This document shows, in pieces, positions 19,862 to 28,818 of a DNA stretch of 64,000 nucleotides. The DNA comes from Escarpia spicata (Eukaryota; Annelida; Polychaeta; Sabellida; Siboglinidae), in assembly GCA_963995525.1 (NCBI GenBank), contig OZ023216.1, forward strand, positions 34,209,774 to 34,273,773, written 5' to 3'. How positions within the stretch are numbered: position 1 is the stretch's first letter; each line of letters starts with the position of its first letter. A model generated the notes under the pieces. The model searched no databases. It had not been told where the DNA came from and worked only from the letters and a program-made list of their open reading frames with translations. Position numbers and translations under genes: made by a program.

Positions 19862-22800
19862 TTACACGTCCACCGGACCCGTGGTGATTCCGTCCTCGTT
19901 GACCACGCGCTTGGCATAGAAGTAGGTCAACGCCGCGCGTTCCTGGGTGTACGTCAGCACGGACGAGTGATTGACCCGGAACCCACGGTTCACTCCGCTT
20001 CCACTACGACGACTGGTCAGCACGTCCAGGAACGCCTGCTTGTCGATGGCGTTGAGTCGTTTGTTCAGTCCTTTGGTGGTGTATTTATCGACCGTACCCG
20101 AACAATAGTAGGTCTTGCTGCACAGTCCCAGGAAACAGTCGCCGGACCATTCGACCTTGAAGAGTCCAGGTGTTCTCTTGTCGTACGCCTTGCGCGCCTT
20201 GCAGCACGTCTCGGTGCCGTTCCACGGACGTCCGGCCAGGCGACAGCGTATGTAGTCGTTCCGATGATCGTCGCAACATTCGGACGGTAGCCATTCGGAG
20301 CGGTGACGATAGTAGTGGTCACGTAGTGCCGGGGTCACGAGGTCGTCGACGGACTCTCCGGCCAGAGCCAAATAGGCGCTATCCGTATCGGTTTCGCAGT
20401 ACTCGAACAGCGGACGATCCACGTACCTGACCATGAAGTCGTAGTAGAACTCCAACATGCGCAGTTTGGCCCACTGCAACACGAAGAATCCCACGTGCGT
20501 AGGCAGAGCGTATTTGACGGTGCGCTTGTGCATTTCGATCTCGTACGCATCGGCGGTGACGACGTCGAGTTGACGGAAGCGACGATTGTTGATCGCGGAC
20601 GATGCGCTCTTCTCCGTACAGTAGGTGACTTCGCGGTGCTTATCGACATTGGTGATAAATTTCCCATAGGAAGAATTGCCCATAAGTTTGTTGGTATCCG
20701 CGATCATGGCCTTGTCGGGATGGGCGTCTCCTTCGCGACGTGCGGTGGACACCGCCTCGCCGAATCGACGGAAGCAGGCGACCGGTGTGTACTCGATGAC
20801 CTGGTAGACGTGCGTCACCTCGAGTCCGTGCGCGAGGTACCATCGCAAGAGTGGTGTGGCGAGCAAGATCTTATCTCCACGATAACTCCCGACGAGCATG
20901 CGACGCGGAGTCGCCATGATGTCGTATTCTTCAGCGTAGCGACGCATGAACGGTCCGAGGTCGTCGCGGGTCAGGTGAATGTTCTTGAAGATGGGCTGCA
21001 TCTCGGCAAAGTGCGCGCGCAGTACCTCCGGTACACGTATGTCGCACTGAATCATACCGAACACGCTACCGTTGCGCACCCCTGTCAGGATCTGTTGTGT
21101 CGTCATTTTCCAGCGCACGTGTCGACGACGTTGTCGAACGTCCAGAAACTGTTTCACGCACGGATCGCGTCTCGCGACCTTCCACTCGCATTCCCACATC
21201 TCGATGACACTCACAAAGTGTCGAAGATAGGCCGTGTTCTTTTGCGTTTCGGCGAGTAGTTGCGTCATGGGTTTCCCGTTGACCTCGTTGACCTCACGAC
21301 CGGTACACGGACAACCGTGATAGTAGCATCCGTGAAATTGATAGGCCGTCTTCGTTTCGCTAAACCAACCGTCCACCGATAGTTTACCGATGCGCTTCTC
21401 TCGACCGTTGGTCTGGTGTCGTATGGCGAGTCCCGTGCTTTCGGACTCCCACGTCAGCCATTCGGCAGCCATCTGACCTGTGGGCTGTGCCGCTTCGGGT
21501 CGGAACTCCTTCTCTTCCCGTCGTCGCGTGTACCATCCCGTTGGCATCTCTTGCGATATCGACCACAGATACAATGCATTCGCATCATAGCCGACGATGG
21601 ACTGACACGTTCGAGCCGCATCACCGTAGTCGTTACGTCGTATCTTCGTGACCCCCTTCTCGTGGTGTCTGGTGAAGATGAGTGACGGTCCTCCGACGAT
21701 GTTCTCTCTGATGAGCTGGTGGACGTCCTTGTTCGTCTCGTTGAAGAGCGTAAAGAACGTTCTCTTCGGCACGTAGGTGAACAGATAGGACAAGGTCAAA
21801 CCAGGTATACTGATCCCTTGTTTGAACATGTCGATACCGCGGTGTTGGTAGAAGTCGAACTGTTTGTCGATGGCTTCCAAGAACGGCACGACGTCCCTGT
21901 TGTTATACCAGACGAGAAAGTCTCGCAGAGTCTCCATGTCGTTGTCTCGCCACACCTTCCTACATCGCGTGTAGTCGTCGTCGGATATACCTTCGTTCTT
22001 CAGTCGACTGAAGAAGGCCTCTTTGGGAGGTAGAACGGTATCGTCGAGTCTCTCCAAGCTGTCCATGTATTCGTACGGGAAGTGACCTTTCGTGACCTCG
22101 CAACCGTACGCTTTCAGGTACTTGTCGTACGAGAATCCAGGGGCGATATAATGAGTCATATCGAGGAATTTGAGGTCGTCCGTCGATAGACACATAAACG
22201 TGTTGCCGCGTTTGATCACGTGAAACGCCCCTGCATCCTTCCTCTCTTCTTCTTCCTCCTCCTCCTCCTCCTCGTCCTCTGTTGGTGTCTTTTCAGACAG
22301 GAAGTAGGGTACCAGGAACTGTTTGACGACGTTCAGATCGTACCTGCTCGAGTTGAAGCCGATGACGGGCAACTGATGAAGCCAACCGTACAATTGACCC
22401 ATGAGAGTTTTGTAGGGATTGGTCGGTTTTCGTCGTGACTCGTTGTCGTCTCCTTCTGCAGCGGATGCCTCCTGTTCGTCCCACGTCGTGATAGCCTCCC
22501 CGATTTCGAGTAGTGTACCCTCGTAACTGTCTACGATGGCGTCGTAGGCTGCTTCGCTCATCGTCTGAAGGATACCCATCATGTTGGATACCAACTTGTT
22601 GCTGTCACCGTCCGTGATCAGACATTGTACCTGTTCGAATCCGGGTACGTTACTCGCCAGGGACACGCTCAACGGTACGTGACGAGCCACCCAGTGGACT
22701 TTGGCGCTGTCCGACGGAAGCTGTGACGTATCGAACCAGGACTCGAAGTCGAAGGTGGCGCGATACGGATAGTAACGCAAACACTCGCTAACGTGAATGT

Positions 22801-24295
22801 TTTCGTCGTCCAAGCACTGGAAGACTGTCGGCGACGGATGATAGACACCACCGGGATAGATCTTTCGCACGCCTCCCGTACACCCGCGCTCGTGTCGTTC
22901 TAGTTTGTGGGCGTAGTGCCATAGCGAGTCGCCACACTTCCTACATCGATAAGAGTGACAGTACATGTTCACGTCTTGTATGTAGGAAGAGTGTGTCTCG
23001 TGAAGATTGACGTACATCGTTTCGGGATAGTGACACAAGGACCGGCGTACGAGTTCGGCAGTCACCTTTCCGCCTTCTTCTTCCGATTCGACGAGTTTGT
23101 AGACGCACACGTTGGTCTCAAAGGTGGTCTCGACGCGATAGATATCGTCCATTGTCACCCCGTCAAAGTCTTTCATTACCACCCCGTCAAAATCTTTCAT
23201 TGCCACTCCGTCACGGTTGTACTTCGCGTAGAGTAGCTTCACGGCGGGTTCCAGGTGGTATCGATCGCATCCACGATGTAGAGCCAGACACCGGAAGAGA
23301 CACAGATTGTCGGTGTACTTTGTCTTGTTGACGGGGTCTCTTTCCAATCCGATGACGGCTTTGTTTCGTTTGATGTACCTCGGTAGTGTGATATCCACAC
23401 ATCCTATCGGGTGATCTACGATGTGATTGACGAAGAAGGTGACATTCGTGACCACCTCGCATACCCATTGACTGTCCGGACGCTGATTGATGACCCACTG
23501 CAGCACGTCTGTTTCTCGGATGCGTTCCAGAAACGCATCAAAGTCTGCAGTGTTTGTGATCAGACACGGCTCGTCGAGGTAACGCCCGCAACAGTTACAA
23601 GACGAATGATAATACCTGTACCTGTTCGTGGTCTTGTTCCTTAGAACAAAACCATAACTAAGATTAATCTTAAAGGCGTGCGTCTGTTCGCGGAACATGA
23701 TCTTCAGTGACGGTTCTAGGACGCTCGTGTCCAGTGTCGATACTCTGTAATTGTACCTGGATTGCACGGGTCCTCTAGCCACGTGGTTTCGGATGGTCAT
23801 CCAGTGCTCTCGGATGACGTCTCGTAGTTCCCTCGATAGAGTATCGGCGAAGGGGAGTCGGGGCGGTGGTTGTATCGGATCGTCATCGTCGGCCCTCACA
23901 CGTGGTCGCTCTGCGCATCTCGCTCGTTTGCGTAGGGGTGGCTCGCTCGCTTCCGCACGTCGGTTGCATACCGTCTTGATATGACGTAGCAGGTGGTCAC
24001 GTCTCGTGAACTCACGTGCACATCTCTCGCAGCGGTGTAGTGTTTTTTGTGAGGTGTCACAACCCTTCCTGTTGTGACGTAGCAGGTTGTCACGTCTCGT
24101 GAAGTCTCTTCCACATCTCGAACAGTGGAACCTAGTACTGTTTGGTGGTTCGCCAGATGGCACCACTCGCGGCGCTGGTTTACTGTAAGCATGATCGTCG
24201 TCGTGTGTTGATGTATGCGTTTGGTCTATGTGGCGTTGTATGTCTGCGTGTGTATCGAGCACGAGACCACAGTGACGACACGTGTGCTGCTTCAT
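19862..24295 (-). CDS. polB: Protein-primed family B DNA polymerase with three N-terminal zinc fingers
   Basis: 1,477 residues, intact, the replicase of the element. The N-terminus has three zinc fingers: C6/C9/H22/H27, C58/C61/H74/C79 and C89/C92/H105/C110. Exonuclease motif I is FDFESWFDT (about residue 515) and motif II is PVIGFNSSRYDLN. Polymerase motif A is YDANALYLW (about 902), motif B is KLMGNSSYGK (about 1202) and motif C is DTDSAYL (about 1302), as in protein-primed viral polymerases. Oddities: three copies of an 8-residue unit (DFDGVVMK-like) at 360-382 from a 24-bp tandem repeat, and a glutamate run near 678. Its own promoter is likely (TATA at 24359-24364). Confidence 0.97.
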   Translation of the reverse strand: MKQHTCRHCGLVLDTHADIQRHIDQTHTSTHDDDHAYSKPAPRVVPSGEPPNSTRFHCSRCGRDFTRRDNLLRHNRKGCDTSQKTLHRCERCAREFTRRDHLLRHIKTVCNRRAEASEPPLRKRARCAERPRVRADDDDPIQPPPRLPFADTLSRELRDVIREHWMTIRNHVARGPVQSRYNYRVSTLDTSVLEPSLKIMFREQTHAFKINLSYGFVLRNKTTNRYRYYHSSCNCCGRYLDEPCLITNTADFDAFLERIRETDVLQWVINQRPDSQWVCEVVTNVTFFVNHIVDHPIGCVDITLPRYIKRNKAVIGLERDPVNKTKYTDNLCLFRCLALHRGCDRYHLEPAVKLLYAKYNRDGVAMKDFDGVVMKDFDGVTMDDIYRVETTFETNVCVYKLVESEEEGGKVTAELVRRSLCHYPETMYVNLHETHSSYIQDVNMYCHSYRCRKCGDSLWHYAHKLERHERGCTGGVRKIYPGGVYHPSPTVFQCLDDENIHVSECLRYYPYRATFDFESWFDTSQLPSDSAKVHWVARHVPLSVSLASNVPGFEQVQCLITDGDSNKLVSNMMGILQTMSEAAYDAIVDSYEGTLLEIGEAITTWDEQEASAAEGDDNESRRKPTNPYKTLMGQLYGWLHQLPVIGFNSSRYDLNVVKQFLVPYFLSEKTPTEDEEEEEEEEEERKDAGAFHVIKRGNTFMCLSTDDLKFLDMTHYIAPGFSYDKYLKAYGCEVTKGHFPYEYMDSLERLDDTVLPPKEAFFSRLKNEGISDDDYTRCRKVWRDNDMETLRDFLVWYNNRDVVPFLEAIDKQFDFYQHRGIDMFKQGISIPGLTLSYLFTYVPKRTFFTLFNETNKDVHQLIRENIVGGPSLIFTRHHEKGVTKIRRNDYGDAARTCQSIVGYDANALYLWSISQEMPTGWYTRRREEKEFRPEAAQPTGQMAAEWLTWESESTGLAIRHQTNGREKRIGKLSVDGWFSETKTAYQFHGCYYHGCPCTGREVNEVNGKPMTQLLAETQKNTAYLRHFVSVIEMWECEWKVARRDPCVKQFLDVRQRRRHVRWKMTTQQILTGVRNGSVFGMIQCDIRVPEVLRAHFAEMQPIFKNIHLTRDDLGPFMRRYAEEYDIMATPRRMLVGSYRGDKILLATPLLRWYLAHGLEVTHVYQVIEYTPVACFRRFGEAVSTARREGDAHPDKAMIADTNKLMGNSSYGKFITNVDKHREVTYCTEKSASSAINNRRFRQLDVVTADAYEIEMHKRTVKYALPTHVGFFVLQWAKLRMLEFYYDFMVRYVDRPLFEYCETDTDSAYLALAGESVDDLVTPALRDHYYRHRSEWLPSECCDDHRNDYIRCRLAGRPWNGTETCCKARKAYDKRTPGLFKVEWSGDCFLGLCSKTYYCSGTVDKYTTKGLNKRLNAIDKQAFLDVLTSRRSGSGVNRGFRVNHSSVLTYTQERAALTYFYAKRVVNEDGITTGPVDV
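23152..23215. repeat. 24-bp in-frame tandem repeat inside polB
   Basis: About 2.7 copies of a unit reading GTCAAAGTCTTTCATTACCA-like on the plus strand. It adds 8 residues per copy to the polymerase between the zinc fingers and the exonuclease domain, a likely length-variable linker. Confidence 0.75.
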
Positions 24296-24326
24296 CGTCT
24301 ACCTACAACTGAAGGATAGCCTAGTG

Positions 24327-24334
24327 TGACGTCA
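24327..24334. promoter_or_regulatory. Palindromic CRE-type site TGACGTCA in the polB leader
   Basis: A perfect ATF/CREB consensus about 32 bases upstream of the polB ATG and just downstream of its TATA box. A chance match is possible; its position is what makes it notable. Confidence 0.4.
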
Positions 24335-24358
24335 TAGGAGCTTGTATGAGTGTGCGTG

Positions 24359-24364
24359 TATATA
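24359..24364 (-). promoter_or_regulatory. TATA box of polB
   Basis: TATATA about 65 bases upstream of the polB ATG on the minus strand, in an otherwise GC-rich leader. Confidence 0.55.
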
Positions 24365-24447
24365 GACGGAGGGGTATGTATTCATCGATCGTAACGAGCT
24401 ATGACAAGAACAACAGACACCGAATTCCTGGATTACATACATACATC

Positions 24448-24453
24448 TTTATT
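24448..24453 (-). terminator. Poly(A) signal for the 262-aa/181-aa transcript
   Basis: AATAAA on the minus strand about 110 bases after the stop of the 181-residue gene, before the polB promoter. Confidence 0.5.
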
Positions 24454-24515
24454 CGTCGAATTACAAAATAAAAGCGAGTATAAGCTAAGCTAAGCGCCTA
24501 CAGTGACAGACAAGC

Positions 24516-24572
24516 GGCGCCTATAACCCCAGCTATAGCGTAGGGGCGCATTTCCTCTTGTCGTCACTGCAG
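24516..24572. repeat. 3'-flank motif, copy 2 (end of the 181-aa gene)
   Basis: GGCGCCTATAACCCC...GTAGGGGCGCATTTCCTC, a near copy of 19799-19851, here spanning the stop codon and first 3' bases of the 181-aa gene. Confidence 0.7.
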
Positions 24573-25109
24573 ACGCTTCTGGAGTGAGTCCGTGATATAC
24601 GCAACGTGCTCAGCGGACTCAATGTTCCGTGCCAGTTCGCGGCAAATCGTCTGCACTGCCGTATCGAGGTTACATCGTTTGGTGACGAACAGGACCGCCG
24701 CTAAATTCTGGATATTTTGTTCCAGGTCATGTACGCCACCAAACAGAACCGGATGTGTCCACGGCATCGTCGTGTCCGTTTTGGACCACACGATATGTCC
24801 GTCGGTGGCTATATCGAGGGTCGAATCATCCGTTCGGAGTGTCTCGTATTCGGATGTATCGTCATCACAAATCATGTTCAATGACTCGTCGGACGGTGGC
24901 GGTGGTGTTGCAGCCTCACACGACATTTGGAGAGTCGTCACGTGACGCTGGGTGTTTAGATGCGTCAGGAGAGTCTGTCGCAGTGGGGTGTGGTGACGGT
25001 GTCTTTTTCTAGGTGCCCACTCTAGCGGCTTCTCATCGTACGCTCTTTGAATGAGAGCTAGTCCGCTAGAGGGGGCAGCGCTGACCTGACAACACAATAA
25101 CAACAACAT
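24564..25109 (-). CDS. Unknown Polinton protein (181 aa), translation possibly coupled to the upstream gene
   Basis: ATG 25107-25109 overlaps the upstream stop as TAATG. It begins with a hydrophobic run (MLLLLCCQVSAAPSSG) that could be a signal peptide. A His/Arg-rich stretch (APRKRHRHHTPLRQ), an acidic Ser/Asp/Thr middle and a helical C-terminal third (NIQNLAAVLFV...AYITDSLQKRL) follow. The last part faintly resembles the repeat unit of the 262-residue neighbour. No family recognised. The signal-peptide idea conflicts with coupled cytosolic translation only if the run is not exposed first, so it remains open. Confidence 0.55.
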   Translation of the reverse strand: MLLLLCCQVSAAPSSGLALIQRAYDEKPLEWAPRKRHRHHTPLRQTLLTHLNTQRHVTTLQMSCEAATPPPPSDESLNMICDDDTSEYETLRTDDSTLDIATDGHIVWSKTDTTMPWTHPVLFGGVHDLEQNIQNLAAVLFVTKRCNLDTAVQTICRELARNIESAEHVAYITDSLQKRLQ

Positions 25110-25897
25110 TAGCAGGGTGTTTCCTCATCCAGGAGAGGTATACCGCGCACACGCAGGATGGCTTGCACACGTGTTATGATGTCACGTGCCCGCTTCGGTG
25201 TGTCCACCATAAACCTGTAATGGTGTACTGCACATTTCACGCTGTCTTGGATCAGATGGTTACGTACCAGGTAGATGACATTTGTCTCACTTTCGAAAGT
25301 GCGCCACAATTCGTTGCTCACGAACCGAACGATAGCATCGCATGCTACCAGCATCAGCTCGGAGCACCAGACCTGCCTTCCCGTCGTGTCGTCTTGTAGG
25401 TACCAGGGCTGCGGCGCCTTCGGTGATTCGTCTTCCGTCTCATCCGACACGGTTATACCACGACTACGGAGACTCGTTTTCACTCGTGACACGACATCAC
25501 GAGCAAACCACGGTGCGCGTGATTCGCACACCAAATCGGATACTGCCATATCAAAAGCATGAAATATACGCGAACGATCTACTTTATACACGTCTTCGTG
25601 AACGTTCGCGTAGCGAAGGTACAGTCCTTCGGCTACCTGACGAATGCATGCAGTGGTTATAGTGGCTATAAATAAGTCGTCATCTATCATGTACTCCGTT
25701 CGTTTCTGAATTGCTCTCTCTACTGCCTCCTGTAATTCACTAGGTCTCCGACTCTCGTCGTAGTCAGAGACATCACTATCAAAATCACCATCGTTAGCAA
25801 CATCATCATTATCCTGATCACTAGACCATGTACATGACCCCACGTGAATGACACTTGCCTCGTCATTGAATGACAGTCGACGTTTCACGCCACGCAC
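25109..25897 (-). CDS. Unknown acidic Polinton protein with a duplicated helical domain (up to 262 aa)
   Basis: The open frame is long and codon-like but has no ATG near its 5' end. The conserved-looking start GVKRRLSFNDEAS sits behind GTG codons, a TAG lies upstream at about 25937, and the first in-frame ATG is at residue 69. A 5' exon beyond the (CT)n tract is possible. After a basic KRR and an acidic segment come two similar helical domains of about 85 residues. The shared ends are ARDVVSRVKTSLRSRGI and ARDIITRVQAILRVRGI, and VYKVDRSRIFHAF matches IYLVRNHLIQDS. Function unknown. Ends in TAATG, coupling it to the 181-residue gene. Confidence 0.6.
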   Translation of the reverse strand: MRGVKRRLSFNDEASVIHVGSCTWSSDQDNDDVANDGDFDSDVSDYDESRRPSELQEAVERAIQKRTEYMIDDDLFIATITTACIRQVAEGLYLRYANVHEDVYKVDRSRIFHAFDMAVSDLVCESRAPWFARDVVSRVKTSLRSRGITVSDETEDESPKAPQPWYLQDDTTGRQVWCSELMLVACDAIVRFVSNELWRTFESETNVIYLVRNHLIQDSVKCAVHHYRFMVDTPKRARDIITRVQAILRVRGIPLLDEETPC

Positions 25898-25954
25898 GGG
25901 GGTTGACAGAACTGACTCGTATGACCGAGGAGGCGTCTACAACATACGGCAGAA

Positions 25955-26390
<436 letters not shown>

Positions 26391-26393
26391 TTC

Positions 26394-26885
26394 TTACGAG
26401 TGGATTATTTCCAGTGCTATGACGGTGTAATTTCGATAGTCTCCCTTCGTCGTCTTTCTAATTGTCACCCTAGTCTGTTTGCCACGTAAGACATTCAGTG
26501 ACTGGTAACGTTCTTCACCTGGTTTAAGCGACATATAGTCGCTTGCTGTCATTCCCCCTACGACCCCCTGTACTAGCTGATCAAATCCTGTTGCCCACAC
26601 TTCGTGGCCCCTGCAATCGGCGAAAAGCATACCCATAGCATACTTGTAAACGGCAGTTCCCTTCTGACGCCCGTGGGTCAGGCATATACTGACGTTATGG
26701 TGCCCTCCTTTCGTTGTTTCAAGACGAACTTTCCGATTACATACTTTACACGCCGGATAACATACGTATTCGGGGGACAGAGCACATGTCACTAGTGTCA
26801 GTGGGCGAACAAATGCGTACGTTCCGTCACTTACTTGTTCGAGTTCTGCCAGAAGGATTTCCTCGTTGACATTGGACATCGCCAT
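26394..26885 (-). CDS. RPA70 DBD-C-like single-stranded DNA-binding protein
   Basis: 163 residues from ATG 26883-26885 (context AACAAGATGG). It resembles the C-terminal DNA-binding domain of replication protein A large subunit, an OB fold with a zinc ribbon. YVCYPACKVCNRKV matches the RPA YxACPxxxCNKKV segment. C46/C49 and C68/H71 are candidate zinc ligands (C4 in RPA, here C3H). YKYAMGMLFADCRGHEVWATGFDQLVQ matches the YRxxxxxxxxDxxGxxWxxxF strand pattern, and a C-terminal strand/helix completes the fold. Inferred role: coating displaced single strands during protein-primed strand-displacement replication. No zinc ribbon alternative fits better. Confidence 0.75.
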   Translation of the reverse strand: MAMSNVNEEILLAELEQVSDGTYAFVRPLTLVTCALSPEYVCYPACKVCNRKVRLETTKGGHHNVSICLTHGRQKGTAVYKYAMGMLFADCRGHEVWATGFDQLVQGVVGGMTASDYMSLKPGEERYQSLNVLRGKQTRVTIRKTTKGDYRNYTVIALEIIHS

Positions 26886-26963
26886 CTTGTTGTGTAGGTA
26901 TCGGTGAAGAGCTTTGAACGGCAGCGAGAGAGAGAGTGTTTGTCTTGTTAGATTTACCGTGGG

Positions 26964-26971
26964 TTTATATA
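26964..26971 (-). promoter_or_regulatory. TATA box of the RPA-like gene
   Basis: TATATAAA on the minus strand, about 80 bases upstream of the ATG. Confidence 0.6.
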
Positions 26972-27123
26972 CAGTTCAATCCCTCCAGGGATCGAGCGCG
27001 TGACACCCCTAGCTGATGATAACGTGCCCCTGGCTGTTCGCATCTTATCGTGCGCGTGACCTTATCTCTCACTCTCCCGTACTTTGTCACCGCGTGGCTG
27101 CCTGTCTGTTTTTAATGAGCGCC

Positions 27124-27612
27124 TTATGTAAGCCGTATAGAGCGCTGTCTAACGAAGTCTCTCACCTGCATAAGTATCACACCGAGTATATTCTCACCTG
27201 GTTTGTTACGGTTTGAGCTCTTACCCCAAAACCCCTCTGCACTGGGTACATTCTCGATAAGTCGTGCGTCACCTGTAGCCAACAAGCGTTGACGTAGTTC
27301 AGAGACACGAAACTTGACGGCTAGTATAGCATGCATCACGCTCCGACGTTGTGACAGCCATGAAACGCCTCGATCGGGTATCCAACGGATCCTTTTACTC
27401 CAGTATTTCGCCTGTATTCCAGTGCGCGCGGTCTGAATCTTTCTCGCTGTGTTCTCGTCGTGAAAATGTCTAGCTTTTTTAAACTGATATGCTGCTTCTG
27501 TGCAAGTAAAGACTTCGCCCCATATATGTATTTCACATGGATAGAAATTCGATAGGAAGTGACCAGCACCCCTGAATTGTATATCCAAGCTCTTGACCAC
27601 CATATGTTTCAT
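27124..27612 (-). CDS. NADAR (YbiA-like) N-glycosidase domain protein
   Basis: 162 residues, a complete single-domain NADAR/YbiA-family protein. Motifs in order: FRGAGHFLSNFYPC (13-26), EAAYQFKKARHF (39-50, with the conserved Glu39), VMHAILAVKF (92-101), LLATGDARLIE (110-120), FWG (128-130) and GENILGVILMQVR (139-151). Known family members cleave N-glycosidic bonds (riboflavin-pathway intermediates, and ADP-ribose from modified nucleic acid or nucleotides). They occur in bacteria, phages and large DNA viruses. In this element it could remove host ADP-ribosylation or change NAD-derived signals; that role is inferred. Immediately right of the RPA-like gene, same strand. Confidence 0.88.
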   Translation of the reverse strand: MKHMVVKSLDIQFRGAGHFLSNFYPCEIHIWGEVFTCTEAAYQFKKARHFHDENTARKIQTARTGIQAKYWSKRIRWIPDRGVSWLSQRRSVMHAILAVKFRVSELRQRLLATGDARLIENVPSAEGFWGKSSNRNKPGENILGVILMQVRDFVRQRSIRLT

Positions 27613-27903
27613 CGCTGAGCACTCACAGAGTTCTTTTCTTCTGACTGTATTGTTAGCGTTCTGATAAGAGGCATTGTCGTCTAATTGGCATCACGCGCTT
27701 ATCACCAACAACTGGTTCCCTCCGTCATATGACTGATATCGGTTTGTACTTTACCACTTCGACATAACCACGTTGTTAATCAGGCATCGTCCAGGTGACG
27801 TCCCTAGATACGTCCCTGGGTGCTTTTCATATCCCGGTATATTTCCACTCTACCGTGTGTTCCACAAGTTGTCTTCATAGTGTGTCTGCATACGTATGCT
27901 CTA

Positions 27904-27915
27904 TCTATATATATA
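27904..27915 (+). promoter_or_regulatory. TATA box of the plus-strand spliced gene
   Basis: TCTATATATATACC, about 36-47 bases upstream of the ATG at 27951, implying a very short leader. Confidence 0.6.
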
Positions 27916-27950
27916 CCGGTTCGTTTGTTACATTCTTCATCTCATTCACA

Positions 27951-28028
27951 ATGTCGTTGATACCCTGGATTCAACTCCTTGCTGAATGGCGTCTTCGCGA
28001 CGATGGATTCGAAGTTGTGTAAGTACTT

Positions 28029-28081
<53 letters not shown>

Positions 28082-28814
28082 TTTGCTTCGTTTCATCCGA
28101 TAGATATCCTATACATATCATACATAATCACAGTGTTCTTCACATAAACTACCTGTGACGTCTCACCTCTATCATATCATGCTCTTACGTTCGTTATGTG
28201 TCACTCACGGTTGTCTATGTTTACGTTCGTTATATTACCTTTCAGGTCTCCCGATGACACCGATGACACCTGGAGTAGTGATGACTCTGATATTGATGAT
28301 GATTACACGTGAGTGTTCAACGATTATTTTACTATTTTCTTCAATGTTTGTCGTTTCGACTAGCTACGCGGTGTTTGGTTACCGATGGCATCAGCAGACG
28401 TCTCCATTACGTATTGTATCATAGTCCGTTGATCTAGCTTGTCCTTTTATCGTGTGTCGGTTCCCTACGCGGTGTCTGGTTACATCGCTGCCTTATTCCA
28501 CTCGCTTGATCATTTTCAACTGTTTCATATATGTTTCAGAGAAGTATTTTCAAAGTTTTCCTATATTTAACGTCTCGTTCATACGCTTTGAGAGTTTTAA
28601 TGTATGTTCCAGAGACGAAGAGCTCCGCGAATACCATAGGTATACATTCTACAGAGTCATGGCGGAGCTGGTCCAGACACGGGACCTTTACGATCCCCCT
28701 AATCCTTGGGTTGACCCCGACCCTGTTGTCCCTGTCGACACGGGGGACATGGACAATTGGTGTGAGGAGTCATACGATAGTGATGACGGCTTTGTAGATT
28801 TCGTAGTTCGTTGA
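27951..28814 (+). CDS. Spliced acidic accessory protein (three exons, about 110 aa)
   Basis: Exons 27951-28018, 28246-28308 and 28613-28814, with introns GTAAGT...CAG and GTGAGT...CAG, both with pyrimidine-rich acceptors. Phases match throughout and give 110 codons plus TGA. The start [18 protein letters not shown] is followed by a strongly acidic exon 2 ([19 protein letters not shown]). Exon 3 is Pro/Asp-rich and ends near [14 protein letters not shown]. The C-terminal WCEE followed by acidic serines resembles the layout of LxCxE retinoblastoma-binding motifs, but the leading Leu is Asn, so binding is doubtful. AATAAA starts five bases after the stop. It is the only plus-strand gene of the element. 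No family recognised. Confidence 0.7.
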
Positions 28815-28818
28815 CATC

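Noticed and set aside
13738..24000. Many plus-strand frames of 60-250 codons through the Polinton core
   Set aside because: Antisense shadows of GC-rich genes with conserved motifs on the minus strand.
28801..28814. LxCxE retinoblastoma-binding motif in the spliced protein
   Set aside because: The motif reads NWCEE; without the Leu I cannot call it, and it is mentioned only as a resemblance.
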